A stretch of DNA of 64,000 nt from Halogeometricum limi (GTDB lineage: Archaea > Halobacteriota > Halobacteria > Halobacteriales > Haloferacaceae): contig NZ_FOYS01000002.1 in assembly GCF_900115785.1 (NCBI RefSeq), positions 496,001 to 560,000 of the forward strand, in the 5' to 3' direction. Of this stretch, positions 23,633 through 32,585 are shown piece by piece; the stretch's first letter is position 1, and every line of letters starts with the position of its first letter. The notes beneath the pieces are model-generated. The model was not told the origin of the DNA. It ran no database searches and was given only the letters and a program-made list of their open reading frames with translations. The position numbers and the translations under genes are program-made.

Positions 23633-25801
23633 TTACAGGAACGCGAACAGCGCGTACGAGACGGCGAGGAGGAAGACGGCGTGTTTGAGGCCGTCGAGGA
23701 CGCGCCCCTCGCCGAGTTGCCCGGCGATGAGTCCGGAGCAGACGGCCTGAATCGACGCCGTGTGGAAGAACAGCAGTTCGTACGCGCCGGTGTCGACGTT
23801 GCTGAGTCCCGAGAACACGCCCGTCGAGACACCCTGAACCTGCCCGTCTCCGACCGCGGCCGACTGACTCGCCGCCTCGACGGCGGGGATGAACGCGAGC
23901 GTCAGCGCCACGACGATGCCGAGGAAGACGAAAAAGGAGATGTAGATGACCGCGAGGTAGATGACCATCTCCTGTTTTCGCTCGCGGAGGAGGCGACGAC
24001 TGTTCTGCGCCTCGCTCGCGGCGATTCGGAGCACCGGCGAAATCTCGCCGCTGGCGGCGACGGCGTTCGTGATGAGCGTCACCGCACGCGACACCATCGG
24101 CGCGCGGACTCGCCGCTCGAACCCGCGGAACGACTCGCGAACCGACGCGCCCCACCGGATGTCGCGCCACGTTCGGCCGAGTTCGACGCTCAGCGGCCCG
24201 AGGTCGCTCCGCGCGAGTCGTTCGAGGCTCTTGACGACGGTGACGCCCGCCTCGTTGACGCTCGCCATCCGGTCGAGGAAGTCGGGAATCTCTCGTTCTA
24301 TCGCGTCTATCTGCCGTTTCTGCACCTCGTAGGCGACGGTGACGCCGAGCATCGCGACGAGCGAGAGTTCGACCAGTGGCCCGTCGACGACGGCGGCGAC
24401 TCCCGACCACCCGCCGTCGGCGCGAGGAGACGCGGCCGCCCGAACGGCCTCCGTCGCGGCCGCGACGTCGAGCGTGAGCGCCACCCACAGCAGGCCCGCC
24501 GGAACCGTCACGGCCAGCGTGTACGACGGTCGGTCGAGCATCGTCCGAACGGGCCGTGCGAGAAGTGCCGTGACCGAGGAGACGCGGTCGTACACCGCCA
24601 GTCGCTCTCTGTTGGCCTGCCACCCGTCGTCCGCGACGACGCCGCCGTCCGTCGCGGCCGACGCAGTCGGTGCCACGTCGGCGACGTCTCCGGCGACGTC
24701 CGGCGTGGACAGGGTGTCCCCCTCGGCGTCGTCCGCCGGTTCGGTGTCGTCGACCGGCCCGCGGAGCGACTCGGTGACGCTGTCGACGTAGACGACGAAC
24801 GCGGCGCTCGCGAGGGGGAGACCGACGTAACTGACGAGACGGAGGAGCGGAATCGTGTCCTGCATCACCAACCCGATGACGACGAGGATGGTGATGAAAA
24901 AGAGCGGGCCCGCCACGAGGACGGTGACGTAGATTTCGGCGAACGTCGCCAGCAGTTCGAGATACTGCTCCTGTTGGGCCTCGGACTCGGACTGCAGGCG
25001 GTCGTACTGGTCGCGGAGGAACGCCGAGACGCTCTGTCCGCTGGCGAGGACGCTCGTGAGGTTCTCGGTGAAATCTTCGAGCCGTTGGCTCGGCGTTCGC
25101 TCCGCCATCCGTTGGAGCGCCGTCGGCAGGTCGGCGCCGAACCCGCGCACGTCGCGAACGGCGACGCCGAACTCGCGGGCCGCCTCGCCGTACACGCGCT
25201 GGTTCTCCGCCAGCGTCGCCAGCACGACCTGAAACGGCATCCCGGAGCGGGACAGCGCGTAGACGAACGCGATGGTCTGCGGGAGCGTCGCGTCTATCTC
25301 GACGCGTCGGGCGCGTGCCCGTTGGTCGAGATACTGCCACCGGACGGCGTACGTCCCGACGGCCGACGCCGTCCCGAACGTCGCACCGGAGACGAGGAGG
25401 AGTCCGAACAACTCGAACACCGAGAGGTCGGGGACGGCGGTGACGGTGGAGAGAAACCCGAGTGCGCCCGGAAGCGTCTCCCGCAGCGTCGACGCCGGAA
25501 TGGCGAACGTCTGCACGACGAGCGCGGCGACGTAGACGCCGAAGATGCTCCCCGAGACGCCGACGAGGGCGGCCATCAACAGCGTCTTCGAGGCGTACAG
25601 GCGATGGCTCTGACCGACGAACGCCGCGCGGAGCGCTTCCTCCTGTCGTCTGCGACGCGAGCTTTGGACCGTCACGTAGCGACCGAACAGCGACAGCGAC
25701 ACCCGGTCGAGGAGGACGCTCGCAGTCGAACTCACCGGCGAGAGGAGGACCGGTAGACAGACGACTGTCGCGAGGACCGCCGGGAGGTAGCCGACGACCA
25801 C
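23633..25801 (-). CDS. pilC: Type IV pilus-like assembly membrane protein PilC (T2SS F family)
   Basis: A 722-residue polytopic protein with two GspF/TadC-type domains, about 200-330 (SRSGMPFQVVLATLAENQRV, FSENLTSVLASGQS-like) and about 520-650 (SVNEAGVTVVKSLERLARSD, GEISPVLRIAASEAQNSRRL), each followed by hydrophobic helices. It would be the inner platform on which PilB drives pilin assembly. GTG 25801 begins 1 nt after the pilB stop, so they are translationally coupled. About 722 residues is larger than bacterial GspF but normal for archaeal PilC. No prepilin (type III signal) or prepilin peptidase gene is nearby. Confidence 0.9.
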   Translation of the reverse strand: MVVGYLPAVLATVVCLPVLLSPVSSTASVLLDRVSLSLFGRYVTVQSSRRRRQEEALRAAFVGQSHRLYASKTLLMAALVGVSGSIFGVYVAALVVQTFAIPASTLRETLPGALGFLSTVTAVPDLSVFELFGLLLVSGATFGTASAVGTYAVRWQYLDQRARARRVEIDATLPQTIAFVYALSRSGMPFQVVLATLAENQRVYGEAAREFGVAVRDVRGFGADLPTALQRMAERTPSQRLEDFTENLTSVLASGQSVSAFLRDQYDRLQSESEAQQEQYLELLATFAEIYVTVLVAGPLFFITILVVIGLVMQDTIPLLRLVSYVGLPLASAAFVVYVDSVTESLRGPVDDTEPADDAEGDTLSTPDVAGDVADVAPTASAATDGGVVADDGWQANRERLAVYDRVSSVTALLARPVRTMLDRPSYTLAVTVPAGLLWVALTLDVAAATEAVRAAASPRADGGWSGVAAVVDGPLVELSLVAMLGVTVAYEVQKRQIDAIEREIPDFLDRMASVNEAGVTVVKSLERLARSDLGPLSVELGRTWRDIRWGASVRESFRGFERRVRAPMVSRAVTLITNAVAASGEISPVLRIAASEAQNSRRLLRERKQEMVIYLAVIYISFFVFLGIVVALTLAFIPAVEAASQSAAVGDGQVQGVSTGVFSGLSNVDTGAYELLFFHTASIQAVCSGLIAGQLGEGRVLDGLKHAVFLLAVSYALFAFL

Positions 25802-25802
25802 G

Positions 25803-27584
25803 CTACCGCTCCCCGCCCGTCGCTTCGACGGTCGCCGTCTCGAACGGGTCCGCGTCGTCGTCGGAGACGTCGGCGTCGACCTCGGCGTCGAGGCGGGCCA
25901 TCACGCGTTCGGGGTCGGCGTAGTACTCGTTGACGAGGGCGGTGAACTGCCGGTAGTCGTCGATACCCAACTCCAGAAGCGACCGGAGGAAGCGTTCTCG
26001 GCGCGCGACCTCTCTGGTCAGTTCCGCGCGCGTCCACCCTCGTTCGGACTGAATCTCCGAGAGGAGCGTCGAGTTTCGCTGGTCGAACGTGTCCTCCTCG
26101 GCGTCCCACGAGAACGCGCGCGAGTAGTCGAGTTCGCCCGTCCGCTGGTCGATGCCGCCGATTTCGCCGATGGAGCGAGAGCGTCGGACGCGTTCGTTTC
26201 CGAACCGCGTGAGCGTCTGGACGCAGAGCAGATCCAGCGACTGGACCATCGCACGGGGGACGTTGATGGGTTCGTTCTCCAGTCGGTTGATGACCGTCTC
26301 GATGCTGTCTGCGTGCATCGTCGAGAACGTCGTGTGTCCCGTGTTCATCGCCTGAAACAGCGTCACGGCCTCCTCACCGCGCACCTCGCCGACGATGATG
26401 AACTCCGGCCGGTGTCGGAGCGCGGAGCGAAGCAGGTCGTACATGTCGATGTCCGCCCCCTCGTGCATCCGACTCCGCGTCACCGAGGAGAGCCAGTTGT
26501 CGTGGTGCAAGGAGAGTTCGCGCGTGTCTTCGATGGTGAGCACCTTCGAACGCGGCGGGACGAACATCGAGACGGCGTTCATCGAGGTGGTCTTTCCGGA
26601 CGCCGTCCCGCCCGCGAAGATGAGGCTCTTGTTGTGCTCGATACAGAGCCACAGGTACGCCATCTGCTCGATGGAGAACGTCCCGAACTCCACGAGGTCG
26701 ATGGGCGTGAACGGGTCGTCGGCGTACCGACGGATGGTGAACGCCGACCCGTGCGGCGTCACTTCTTCACCGAGTGCGAGTTCGACGCGGGACCCGTCGG
26801 GGAGCGTCGTCCCCACCACCGGGTCGCCGACGCTGATGTGCCGTCCGGACTGCTGGGCGAGGCGGACGACGAACCGGTCCAGTTGGGACTCCGCGAACGA
26901 GACGTTCGTCTCGATGTCGGTGTAGTCGTCGTGGTAGGCGAAGATGGGCAGGTCGTAGCCGTCGCAGGAGATGTCCTCGATGTGCGGGTCGTGCATCAAC
27001 GGGTCGATGCGGCCGTATCCGCGGAAGTCTCGGAGGAGGTAGTACAGAAGCGAGTGGAACGTCGCCATCCCCACCTCGACGCCGTACTGTTCGAGGAGCG
27101 TCCGTAACTCGCGGCGGAGCGTCGTCTCGTCCGCGAGGTCGGTTTCGGACCCGTACAGAAGCGGGTCGCGGATGTCCTCGCGAACTCTGTCGAGGACGTC
27201 GCGTTCGAAGTCGTCCAAGTCGGGTTCGACCGTGTAGTAGCGGTGTTTGCTCTCGCCGTCGTCGTACGTGAGGACGACGTACGCGTACGGCGCGTTCACC
27301 CAGTAGCGGTCCACCTCCTCCTCGGTGGCCGGCGCTTCGAACGTCCCGAGAACCCCGTCCGACGGTCGAAACGGTCGGACGTCGATGTTCGACCCGCGGA
27401 GGACCTCCACGGTCCGCCTGAGTCGCCGTCGAACGTCGTCGAACACCGTCTCGAACCGCGAGAACGACGCTTCCGTCTCCGAACCGCCGGTCTCCGAACC
27501 GTCGGTCGTCGCCGCGTCCCCGTCCGTCGCGGCGTCTCTCTGTTCCCCCTCCGTCTCCCCCGAGTCGAATTCCGTCTGTGACAT
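25803..27584 (-). CDS. pilB: Type IV pilus-like assembly ATPase PilB
   Basis: A 593-residue GspE/VirB11-family ATPase. Walker A is GGTASGKTTSMNAVS near residue 325, the Asp box VLTIEDTRELSLHHDNW follows, and Walker B-like EFIIVGEVRGEEAVTLFQAM with the His box TGHTTFSTMHADS near 400. It powers assembly of pili or pilus-like structures. The N-terminal about 60 residues are low-complexity and Ser/Thr/Glu-rich. First gene of the pilB-pilC pair. Archaeal flagellar FlaI is the main alternative family, but the fused N-terminal domain and PilC partner favour PilB. Confidence 0.92.
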   Translation of the reverse strand: MSQTEFDSGETEGEQRDAATDGDAATTDGSETGGSETEASFSRFETVFDDVRRRLRRTVEVLRGSNIDVRPFRPSDGVLGTFEAPATEEEVDRYWVNAPYAYVVLTYDDGESKHRYYTVEPDLDDFERDVLDRVREDIRDPLLYGSETDLADETTLRRELRTLLEQYGVEVGMATFHSLLYYLLRDFRGYGRIDPLMHDPHIEDISCDGYDLPIFAYHDDYTDIETNVSFAESQLDRFVVRLAQQSGRHISVGDPVVGTTLPDGSRVELALGEEVTPHGSAFTIRRYADDPFTPIDLVEFGTFSIEQMAYLWLCIEHNKSLIFAGGTASGKTTSMNAVSMFVPPRSKVLTIEDTRELSLHHDNWLSSVTRSRMHEGADIDMYDLLRSALRHRPEFIIVGEVRGEEAVTLFQAMNTGHTTFSTMHADSIETVINRLENEPINVPRAMVQSLDLLCVQTLTRFGNERVRRSRSIGEIGGIDQRTGELDYSRAFSWDAEEDTFDQRNSTLLSEIQSERGWTRAELTREVARRERFLRSLLELGIDDYRQFTALVNEYYADPERVMARLDAEVDADVSDDDADPFETATVEATGGER

Positions 27585-27658
27585 CTTCGTCCCCCTGCCG
27601 ATACGTTACCGGGTGTTTCGTTTCGAGTGACTTAACATACGGGGTGTATGTCAGTCGG

Positions 27659-28162
27659 TTACGTACGTTCGACCGTCGCCAACAGACCGGCGAAGACGAA
27701 GAGGAAGACGACGCCGACGGGGAGGGGAACGCCGGGAAATCCGCGCGTCCAGAGGAGGTACGTCGCCACCGCGAGGACGACGCCCGCGACGCCGAGGAGG
27801 GCACCCAGGGCGCGCACCGGGTCGACGGGACCGGATTCGAGGCGTTTCTCGCGGGCGTAGTAGGCGACGGAGACGGCGAGGGCGACGAGAAGCACCGCCG
27901 CGCCGACAACCCACACCTCGTAGGCGAGTTGGATGGAGTTGCCAGCCTGAAACGCGACGGCCGACAGTGGGTCCGAGAGGCGGACGGCGTCGGCGAACGG
28001 CACGCCGAACGCGTACCGTATCTGAAAGAACGGGAAGCGGACGAACAACACCGACCCGCCGGAGACGTCCGGCGAGTACGTCACGTTCCACGGGAGCAAC
28101 ACCGAGAGCCACGTCAGGACGACGGCGAGCGGTCCTGCGTACTCCGAGCGGACCCAGACCAT
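27659..28162 (-). CDS. Four-helix haloarchaeal membrane protein
   Basis: A 167-residue membrane protein: first helix PLAVVLTWLSVLLPWNVTYS, a loop region with RFPFFQIRYAFGV, then helices near 80-100, 118-138 and 145-163. Halobacteria-only family (recalled as DUF7549, unverified). No catalytic motif. Located upstream of pilBC on the same strand with a 74-bp gap, so cotranscription is possible but not shown. Confidence 0.8.
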   Translation of the reverse strand: MVWVRSEYAGPLAVVLTWLSVLLPWNVTYSPDVSGGSVLFVRFPFFQIRYAFGVPFADAVRLSDPLSAVAFQAGNSIQLAYEVWVVGAAVLLVALAVSVAYYAREKRLESGPVDPVRALGALLGVAGVVLAVATYLLWTRGFPGVPLPVGVVFLFVFAGLLATVERT

Positions 28163-28322
28163 GCGAGATGACTGAAATCGACTCGGTAAAAGCTACCGAC
28201 TGGTGGGCGTCTCGACACCGTTCGCCGACGCAGACGAACTCTCGTCGGAGGCGACAGCGACCGACGAACGGTGTGTCAAGGCGTTACGTTCATACACGGT
28301 GGCGTCTAAATCGGGTCACGGA

Positions 28323-28799
28323 ATGAGGCGCGACTACTTCGAGTTGGACGTCGAACATATCGACTGGGTCGAGACGGACGAACCTCCCGAGAAGCCGTCG
28401 GTCCGAATCGACTTTCACGGTCCCGAGGGGATGCTCACGGACCGTCTCACAGACGCCGAGGGGAAACCACTCGACGACGGAGAGACGGACGTGGCGTACC
28501 GGTTACAGGGCGACGTCACCGACCCGGACGCGACGGGGGTGGTGAGCGTGACCAACCGCATCACCGGCGACTTCGTTCTCGAACTGAACGAAGACGCGGA
28601 CGACGTACTCCGATTCATCCGCGCGGCGCGAGAGTACGGCGAGTCCGCCGCGGACGGCGAAGACGGGCAGTATCGCGTCGAGATACGAACGGACGACGGC
28701 GACACCGTCGTCTACGAGAAGCGGACCTTCCTCGTCTACGACGCCGACGGGAACCTCCTGCGGGGACACAGTCTCATCCCGTCCGGCGTCGAACTCTAA
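28323..28799 (+). CDS. Haloarchaeal DUF5793-like protein
   Basis: A 158-residue cytoplasmic protein beginning RRDYFELDVEHIDWVETDEP. Beta-rich: RIDFHGPEGMLTDRLTDAEG, VAYRLQGDVTDPDATGVVSV, VVYEKRTFLVYDADGNLLRG. Family name recalled as DUF5793 (not verified); no known function. ATG 28323 is chosen because TATA-like TCTAAATC is about 25 nt upstream; the open frame extends to 28203 with no coding-like sequence. Confidence 0.8.
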   Translation: MRRDYFELDVEHIDWVETDEPPEKPSVRIDFHGPEGMLTDRLTDAEGKPLDDGETDVAYRLQGDVTDPDATGVVSVTNRITGDFVLELNEDADDVLRFIRAAREYGESAADGEDGQYRVEIRTDDGDTVVYEKRTFLVYDADGNLLRGHSLIPSGVEL

Positions 28800-28859
28800 C
28801 CTGTTCTCTCGACGAGCGAAACCGCACGGCATATAACCTTCTCATCGTTACGTGTCGCC

Positions 28860-29486
28860 GTGGAGAACGTAACCGACCGGACGAGTAACCCCTTCGGCAT
28901 GCGACCATCGTGCGAACGGTTCGTCCCCGGATACGGCGACGCCAACGCCGAGTTTCACGTCATCGGCGACTACCCCGGCCTCCACGGCGGGGAAGTCACC
29001 GGCGTACCGTTCACCAACGAACCGAGTATCCGTCTCCAAGCGGCCCTCGCCGATGCGGGGTTGCTGACGACGACCGGTGACCAACCGGCCGTCGCGAAGA
29101 CGTTCCTCTCGTATCTACACATGTGCGTCTCGGAGGGGACGCCCACGCAGGCCGAGTACGACGACATGGAGCGATTCTTCGACGCCGAACTACGCGCCAT
29201 CGCCGCCCACGTCCTCCTCCCGGTCGGTGCCCGCGCCACCGAGTACGTCCTGCAGAACTACACCGCACAGGCTCGGAAGATAACCGTCGACATGGAGGAA
29301 CTCCACGGCCGCGAGATTCGCGGCAGTGGCTTCCTCGTCCTCCCCATCGCCAACCCGCACGACTGGGACCAGACCCACCACGACCGATTGGTGGACGCGT
29401 TGAAACTCCTCCAGTCCACCGACTTCAGACGCGAGACCGACCTCGGTCGGTTCACCGCCGGAGGCGACCCCTACCTCGTTCGGTAA
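28860..29486 (+). CDS. Uracil-DNA glycosylase superfamily-like protein
   Basis: A 208-residue protein resembling the UDG fold: VIGDYPGLHGGEVTGVPFTN corresponds to motif A (G-x-x-PG), LSYLHMCVSEGTPTQAEYDD and VLLPVGARATEYVLQ follow, and VLPIANPHDWDQTHHDRLVD is the C-terminal His motif region. Family-4 UDGs coordinate an Fe-S cluster by four Cys; here only two Cys are present (SCERF, HMCVS), so a cluster is unlikely and activity uncertain. GTG 28860 is 23 nt after TATA box ATATAAC (28831), fitting a leaderless start. Confidence 0.75.
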   Translation: MENVTDRTSNPFGMRPSCERFVPGYGDANAEFHVIGDYPGLHGGEVTGVPFTNEPSIRLQAALADAGLLTTTGDQPAVAKTFLSYLHMCVSEGTPTQAEYDDMERFFDAELRAIAAHVLLPVGARATEYVLQNYTAQARKITVDMEELHGREIRGSGFLVLPIANPHDWDQTHHDRLVDALKLLQSTDFRRETDLGRFTAGGDPYLVR

Positions 29487-29656
29487 CGCCTCTTGCGCCG
29501 AGTTCTCACACGGTAAAACGTGTCATAGTTTCAGAATGCGGCGGTTCGCCTCCGAAACGTCGTTCAATCGCGTAGTAAAGACCATTACAATTAAACAAAT
29601 TTTTACTTTGGGAGAGTAATACGGGACGTATACCCACCGTTTGAACGGTACTCGCG

Positions 29657-29758
29657 ATGGAGTTAGAAGGAATTGGCACCAACGGTGGATTTTTTACTAC
29701 AACCGTCAAACAAGGTATCGACGCCCGTGGTGGACGACTCCACCGCCGCGTCAGGTAA
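29657..29758 (+). CDS. Possible 33-residue peptide in an AT-rich island
   Basis: The only notable content of the 365-bp gap 29487-29851. An ATG at 29657 opens a 33-residue frame (ELEGIGTNGGFFTTTVKQGI and a basic tail ending HRRVR) ending TAA 29758. Upstream, 29570-29625 is unusually AT-rich for this genome (TACAATTAAACAAATTTTTA) and includes TATA-like sequence; GATTTTTTAC at 29688 is inside the frame. It may be a small gene, or the remnant of inserted DNA. No homologue recognised. Confidence 0.25.
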   Translation: MELEGIGTNGGFFTTTVKQGIDARGGRLHRRVR

Positions 29759-29851
29759 GGAACTGCGAGACTGGTGCTCTTCGCAGTGGCTTGGTCAGTC
29801 CGGGGTCCGCGCTTGCCGCGGTCCCTGCTTCCTTCTCAGGACTCACGTTCG

Positions 29852-30682
29852 TCAGTCGAGACGCCGCACGTCGATACCGCCGTTGCCCGCCCAGAGCGTC
29901 AGCGACGGGCCGCCGTCACCGAGCGTTCCGGCGACGCGCGACGGCGAGACGGTCGCGTTCGTGAGTTCCAACCCGGAGACGTCGACGCCGCCGTTCGTCA
30001 CGCGCGCCTCGAACGCCGCGTCGATATCGGGAGAGACGGCCGCGTCGATGCCGCCGTTCGACGCGCTCACCTCGGTATCACCCCGTATCGCCGGAATCTC
30101 GACGTCGATACCGCCGTTACCCGCACGAACGCCGTCGATACCGCCCACGTCTCGCGCCTCGATGCCGCCGTTTCCGGCTTCGAGCGTGAGGAACCCGGGA
30201 ACCGACTCCGCGGTGACGCCGCCGTTGCCCGCCCGAAGCGTCGCGTCGCCCGCGACGCCGCGGACGTCGACGCCTCCGTTCGCCGTCTCCGCGAGTGAGA
30301 GCGCGAGCGACTCCGGCAGTTCGACGGTGAGGTCGCTAGCGACGCGAACGGCGTTCTCCGGGTAGTCCACGTCGAGCGTCAACACGCCGTCGGAGACCGA
30401 ATCGCTGACCGATATCCGTTCGAGGACGCTCTCGTCGACGCCGAACCCCCGCTTGACGACGCGGACGTGGACCGCGTCCCCGTCGCCGGGGCGAACCGTC
30501 ACGCCGCCGTTCCGGTTCGTCACGCGGACGTCGGTGGCCCCGTCCGGCGAGACGTCGAACTCCGTTTCGAGACGCGTCTCCAACCCGGGCGCGTTGCATC
30601 CGGCGAGGGCGGCCACCGCCCCGGTACCCGTCGCCGCGAAGAATCGTCTCCGAGTCAGTCGGGTGGAAGGCTTCGAGTCCAT
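29852..30682 (-). CDS. DUF4097-like Tat lipoprotein with NGG repeats
   Basis: A 276-residue lipoprotein. TRRRFFAATGTGAVAALAGC is a Tat signal with Cys lipobox near residue 29. The mature part holds eight copies of an NGG(I/V)-x-(V/A/T) motif (RNGGVTV, ANGGVDV, AGNGGVTA, AGNGGIEA, AGNGGIDV, SNGGIDA, TNGGVDV, AGNGGIDV) spaced about 17-25 residues, the pattern of a right-handed beta-helix as in DUF4097 adhesin-like proteins. It is predicted to be anchored outside the cell. Function unknown; a binding or stress-related role is inferred. Confidence 0.88.
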   Translation of the reverse strand: MDSKPSTRLTRRRFFAATGTGAVAALAGCNAPGLETRLETEFDVSPDGATDVRVTNRNGGVTVRPGDGDAVHVRVVKRGFGVDESVLERISVSDSVSDGVLTLDVDYPENAVRVASDLTVELPESLALSLAETANGGVDVRGVAGDATLRAGNGGVTAESVPGFLTLEAGNGGIEARDVGGIDGVRAGNGGIDVEIPAIRGDTEVSASNGGIDAAVSPDIDAAFEARVTNGGVDVSGLELTNATVSPSRVAGTLGDGGPSLTLWAGNGGIDVRRLD

Positions 30683-30723
30683 GCCGAGAACTGTTCGTCA
30701 GAGTACAAGAAACCTGTCTCTTC

Positions 30724-31398
30724 TCAGACCCTCGCCGCGGCGTAGCGAAGCGCACGATACCCGTCAGAGCGGATTGGGTCGCCGTGGCCCACGCACGCCG
30801 CCTCGAACGGGTCGATTCGCTCGACTAGTTCGACGAGACTCCGCGCGTTTCGCTCGACGTCGTAGTAGACGACCCACGGCAACGGCGACAGTTCGCCGTC
30901 GGATTCGCGGACCAGGTCGCCGAGAAAGACCGTCTCGTGGGCCGCGTGGTGGTAGACGACGTGTCCCGGCGTGTGACCGGGCGTCCGATGCGCCTCGAAT
31001 CCGCCGATGGCGTCGCCGTCCGTGACGCGTCGAATCTCGTTCTCCGGCGGGGTGAGAAACGGTCGAGAGAGCCGTTGAATCAGTCCTTTGTGGTTCGTCG
31101 CCGGCGGGTCCGCGTCGCCGAGGAGGAACGAGGCGTCGGGGTCGGCCACGTAGACGGGGACGTCGGCGTCGAGTCCGAGCGTCGCGAGCGTCCCGACGTG
31201 GTCCATATCGTAGTGAGTGAGGAGGACGCGGTCGATGGCCTCGGGGTCGAGACCCGCGTTCGAGAGCATCCGGCGCATCCGGTCGCCGTCCCAGGGCGTC
31301 CCCGCGTCGACGAGGGTGAGCGTCCCGTCGTCGTCGACGAGGTAGGCGTTCACACCGCGACACCGGAATCGGCGGACTGCACCGGGTTCGAGTGACAT
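30724..31398 (-). CDS. Metallo-beta-lactamase-fold hydrolase
   Basis: A 224-residue MBL-fold protein. TLVDAGTPWDGDRMRRML is the first strand region; LLTHYDMDHVGT (61-70) is the metal motif; FEAHRTPGHTPGHVVYHH, VFLGDLV and CVGHGDPI complete the ligands. The motif is H-x-D-x-D-H, with Asp64 replacing the usual second His; similar variants occur in archaeal relatives. Likely substrates are thioesters or phosphodiesters. ATG 31398 is well supported by the fold start. Confidence 0.85.
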   Translation of the reverse strand: MSLEPGAVRRFRCRGVNAYLVDDDGTLTLVDAGTPWDGDRMRRMLSNAGLDPEAIDRVLLTHYDMDHVGTLATLGLDADVPVYVADPDASFLLGDADPPATNHKGLIQRLSRPFLTPPENEIRRVTDGDAIGGFEAHRTPGHTPGHVVYHHAAHETVFLGDLVRESDGELSPLPWVVYYDVERNARSLVELVERIDPFEAACVGHGDPIRSDGYRALRYAAARV

Positions 31399-31439
31399 AC
31401 CCTGTCTTCACGGCGCGATGACAAAAGTCGGTCCCCAGT

Positions 31440-32585
31440 TTACCGGGTCGACGCGAGGAACCGCCCCACGTCCGCGAGGAACAGCGTCGTCGCGAGGAAC
31501 GGCAGGACGAGGACGAGTGCGAGGGTGCCGGCGGTGGAGAGCGGTGGAACCACCGGACCGACGGCCATCGCCGCCGCGGGCGCGAGTGCGCCGAGGAGGT
31601 AGAGGTAGGCCGTCCCGTGGCCGAACTTCGCGACGACGCCGGTGAAGACGACGGTGAGGAGGGCGACGCCGACGGGGAACGCGAGTGCGACGCCCGGCGT
31701 CGCCGCGACGGCGTCGAGGACGAACGTCCCCGGAGCGGTCATGCCGCCGGCGCCGAGGAGCGCCGCCTGCGGGTTCGCGAGGAGTGCGGCGGCGAACGAC
31801 GAGAGTGCGCCCGCGTTGGCGGCGAGGTAGACGCCGAGGCTCCCGACGTACGCGACGCCGACGAGGAAGGTCACGACCCACCCGTACCAGAGCGGATGTC
31901 GCGGCGACGATTCGGTGTCCGTCGCCGCCGTCGTCCCCGCCTCGGCGGTTCCGGTCGTCGACGCGTTCGACCCCGCGGAAGCGGTGGACGACGTCCCGTT
32001 CGCGTTCGCGTTCGACCGACGCCCGGACGAACCGCGCCGCCGAGACGACTCCGACCGTCCGGACCGTCCGCCGGTGGTTCGGGCGGACGTCGAACCGCGC
32101 GAGGTCGAACCGGTGGACCGGGACGACCCCGACGACCGAGACCGTCCCGACGACGTACTCGACCGATTCGTCCGAGCGGACGACGACGCCGAGGACGTGG
32201 ACGACGACGCGTTCGAGCCACCGCGGCCGGTGTTCGAAGACGTCGTTGTCGACCCACCGGCGGACGACGCGCGACTGTTCGCCGTCCCCGTGTCCCAGCG
32301 GTTCCCGCCCGAGGCGGCCCCGTTCGGGCGCGTCATCCCCGACGTCGGCAACCCGTCGAGGCGCTTGTTCACGTAGTTCCGGTGTCCGAGTCGGTCGTAC
32401 GCCGCGCGTTCTGTCTCGTCCGAGAGCACCTCGTAGGCCTTGCGGAGCGTCTTGAACTGCGCGTTCGCTCGGTCGTCGTCGTTCACGTCCGGGTGGTACT
32501 CACCCGCCTTCCCCCGCCAGGCCCGCTTGATGTCGGCGGGCGAAGCGTCCTCGGAGACCTCCAAGAGGTCGTAGAAGTCGTCCAT
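31440..32585 (-). CDS. Membrane-anchored DnaJ-domain protein
   Basis: A 381-residue protein. Residues 1-70 form a J domain (DDFYDLLEVSEDASPADIKR) with the HPD motif at 31-33, required to stimulate Hsp70 ATPase. Residues about 75-220 are a Ser/Arg/Thr/Gly low-complexity linker. The C-terminal about 160 residues contain four to five membrane helices (LWYGWVVTFLVGVAYVGSLG and later). It could recruit DnaK to the membrane; no Gly/Phe or zinc-finger DnaJ regions are present. Divergent from the neighbouring MBL gene. Confidence 0.9.
   Translation of the reverse strand: MDDFYDLLEVSEDASPADIKRAWRGKAGEYHPDVNDDDRANAQFKTLRKAYEVLSDETERAAYDRLGHRNYVNKRLDGLPTSGMTRPNGAASGGNRWDTGTANSRASSAGGSTTTSSNTGRGGSNASSSTSSASSSARTNRSSTSSGRSRSSGSSRSTGSTSRGSTSARTTGGRSGRSESSRRRGSSGRRSNANANGTSSTASAGSNASTTGTAEAGTTAATDTESSPRHPLWYGWVVTFLVGVAYVGSLGVYLAANAGALSSFAAALLANPQAALLGAGGMTAPGTFVLDAVAATPGVALAFPVGVALLTVVFTGVVAKFGHGTAYLYLLGALAPAAAMAVGPVVPPLSTAGTLALVLVLPFLATTLFLADVGRFLASTR

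Noticed and set aside
23489-25756. 755-codon plus-strand frame
   Set aside because: Antisense of pilC.
29506-29709. 67-codon minus-strand frame in the AT-rich gap
   Set aside because: No promoter in the right place and unbiased codon use; less likely than the short plus-strand frame.
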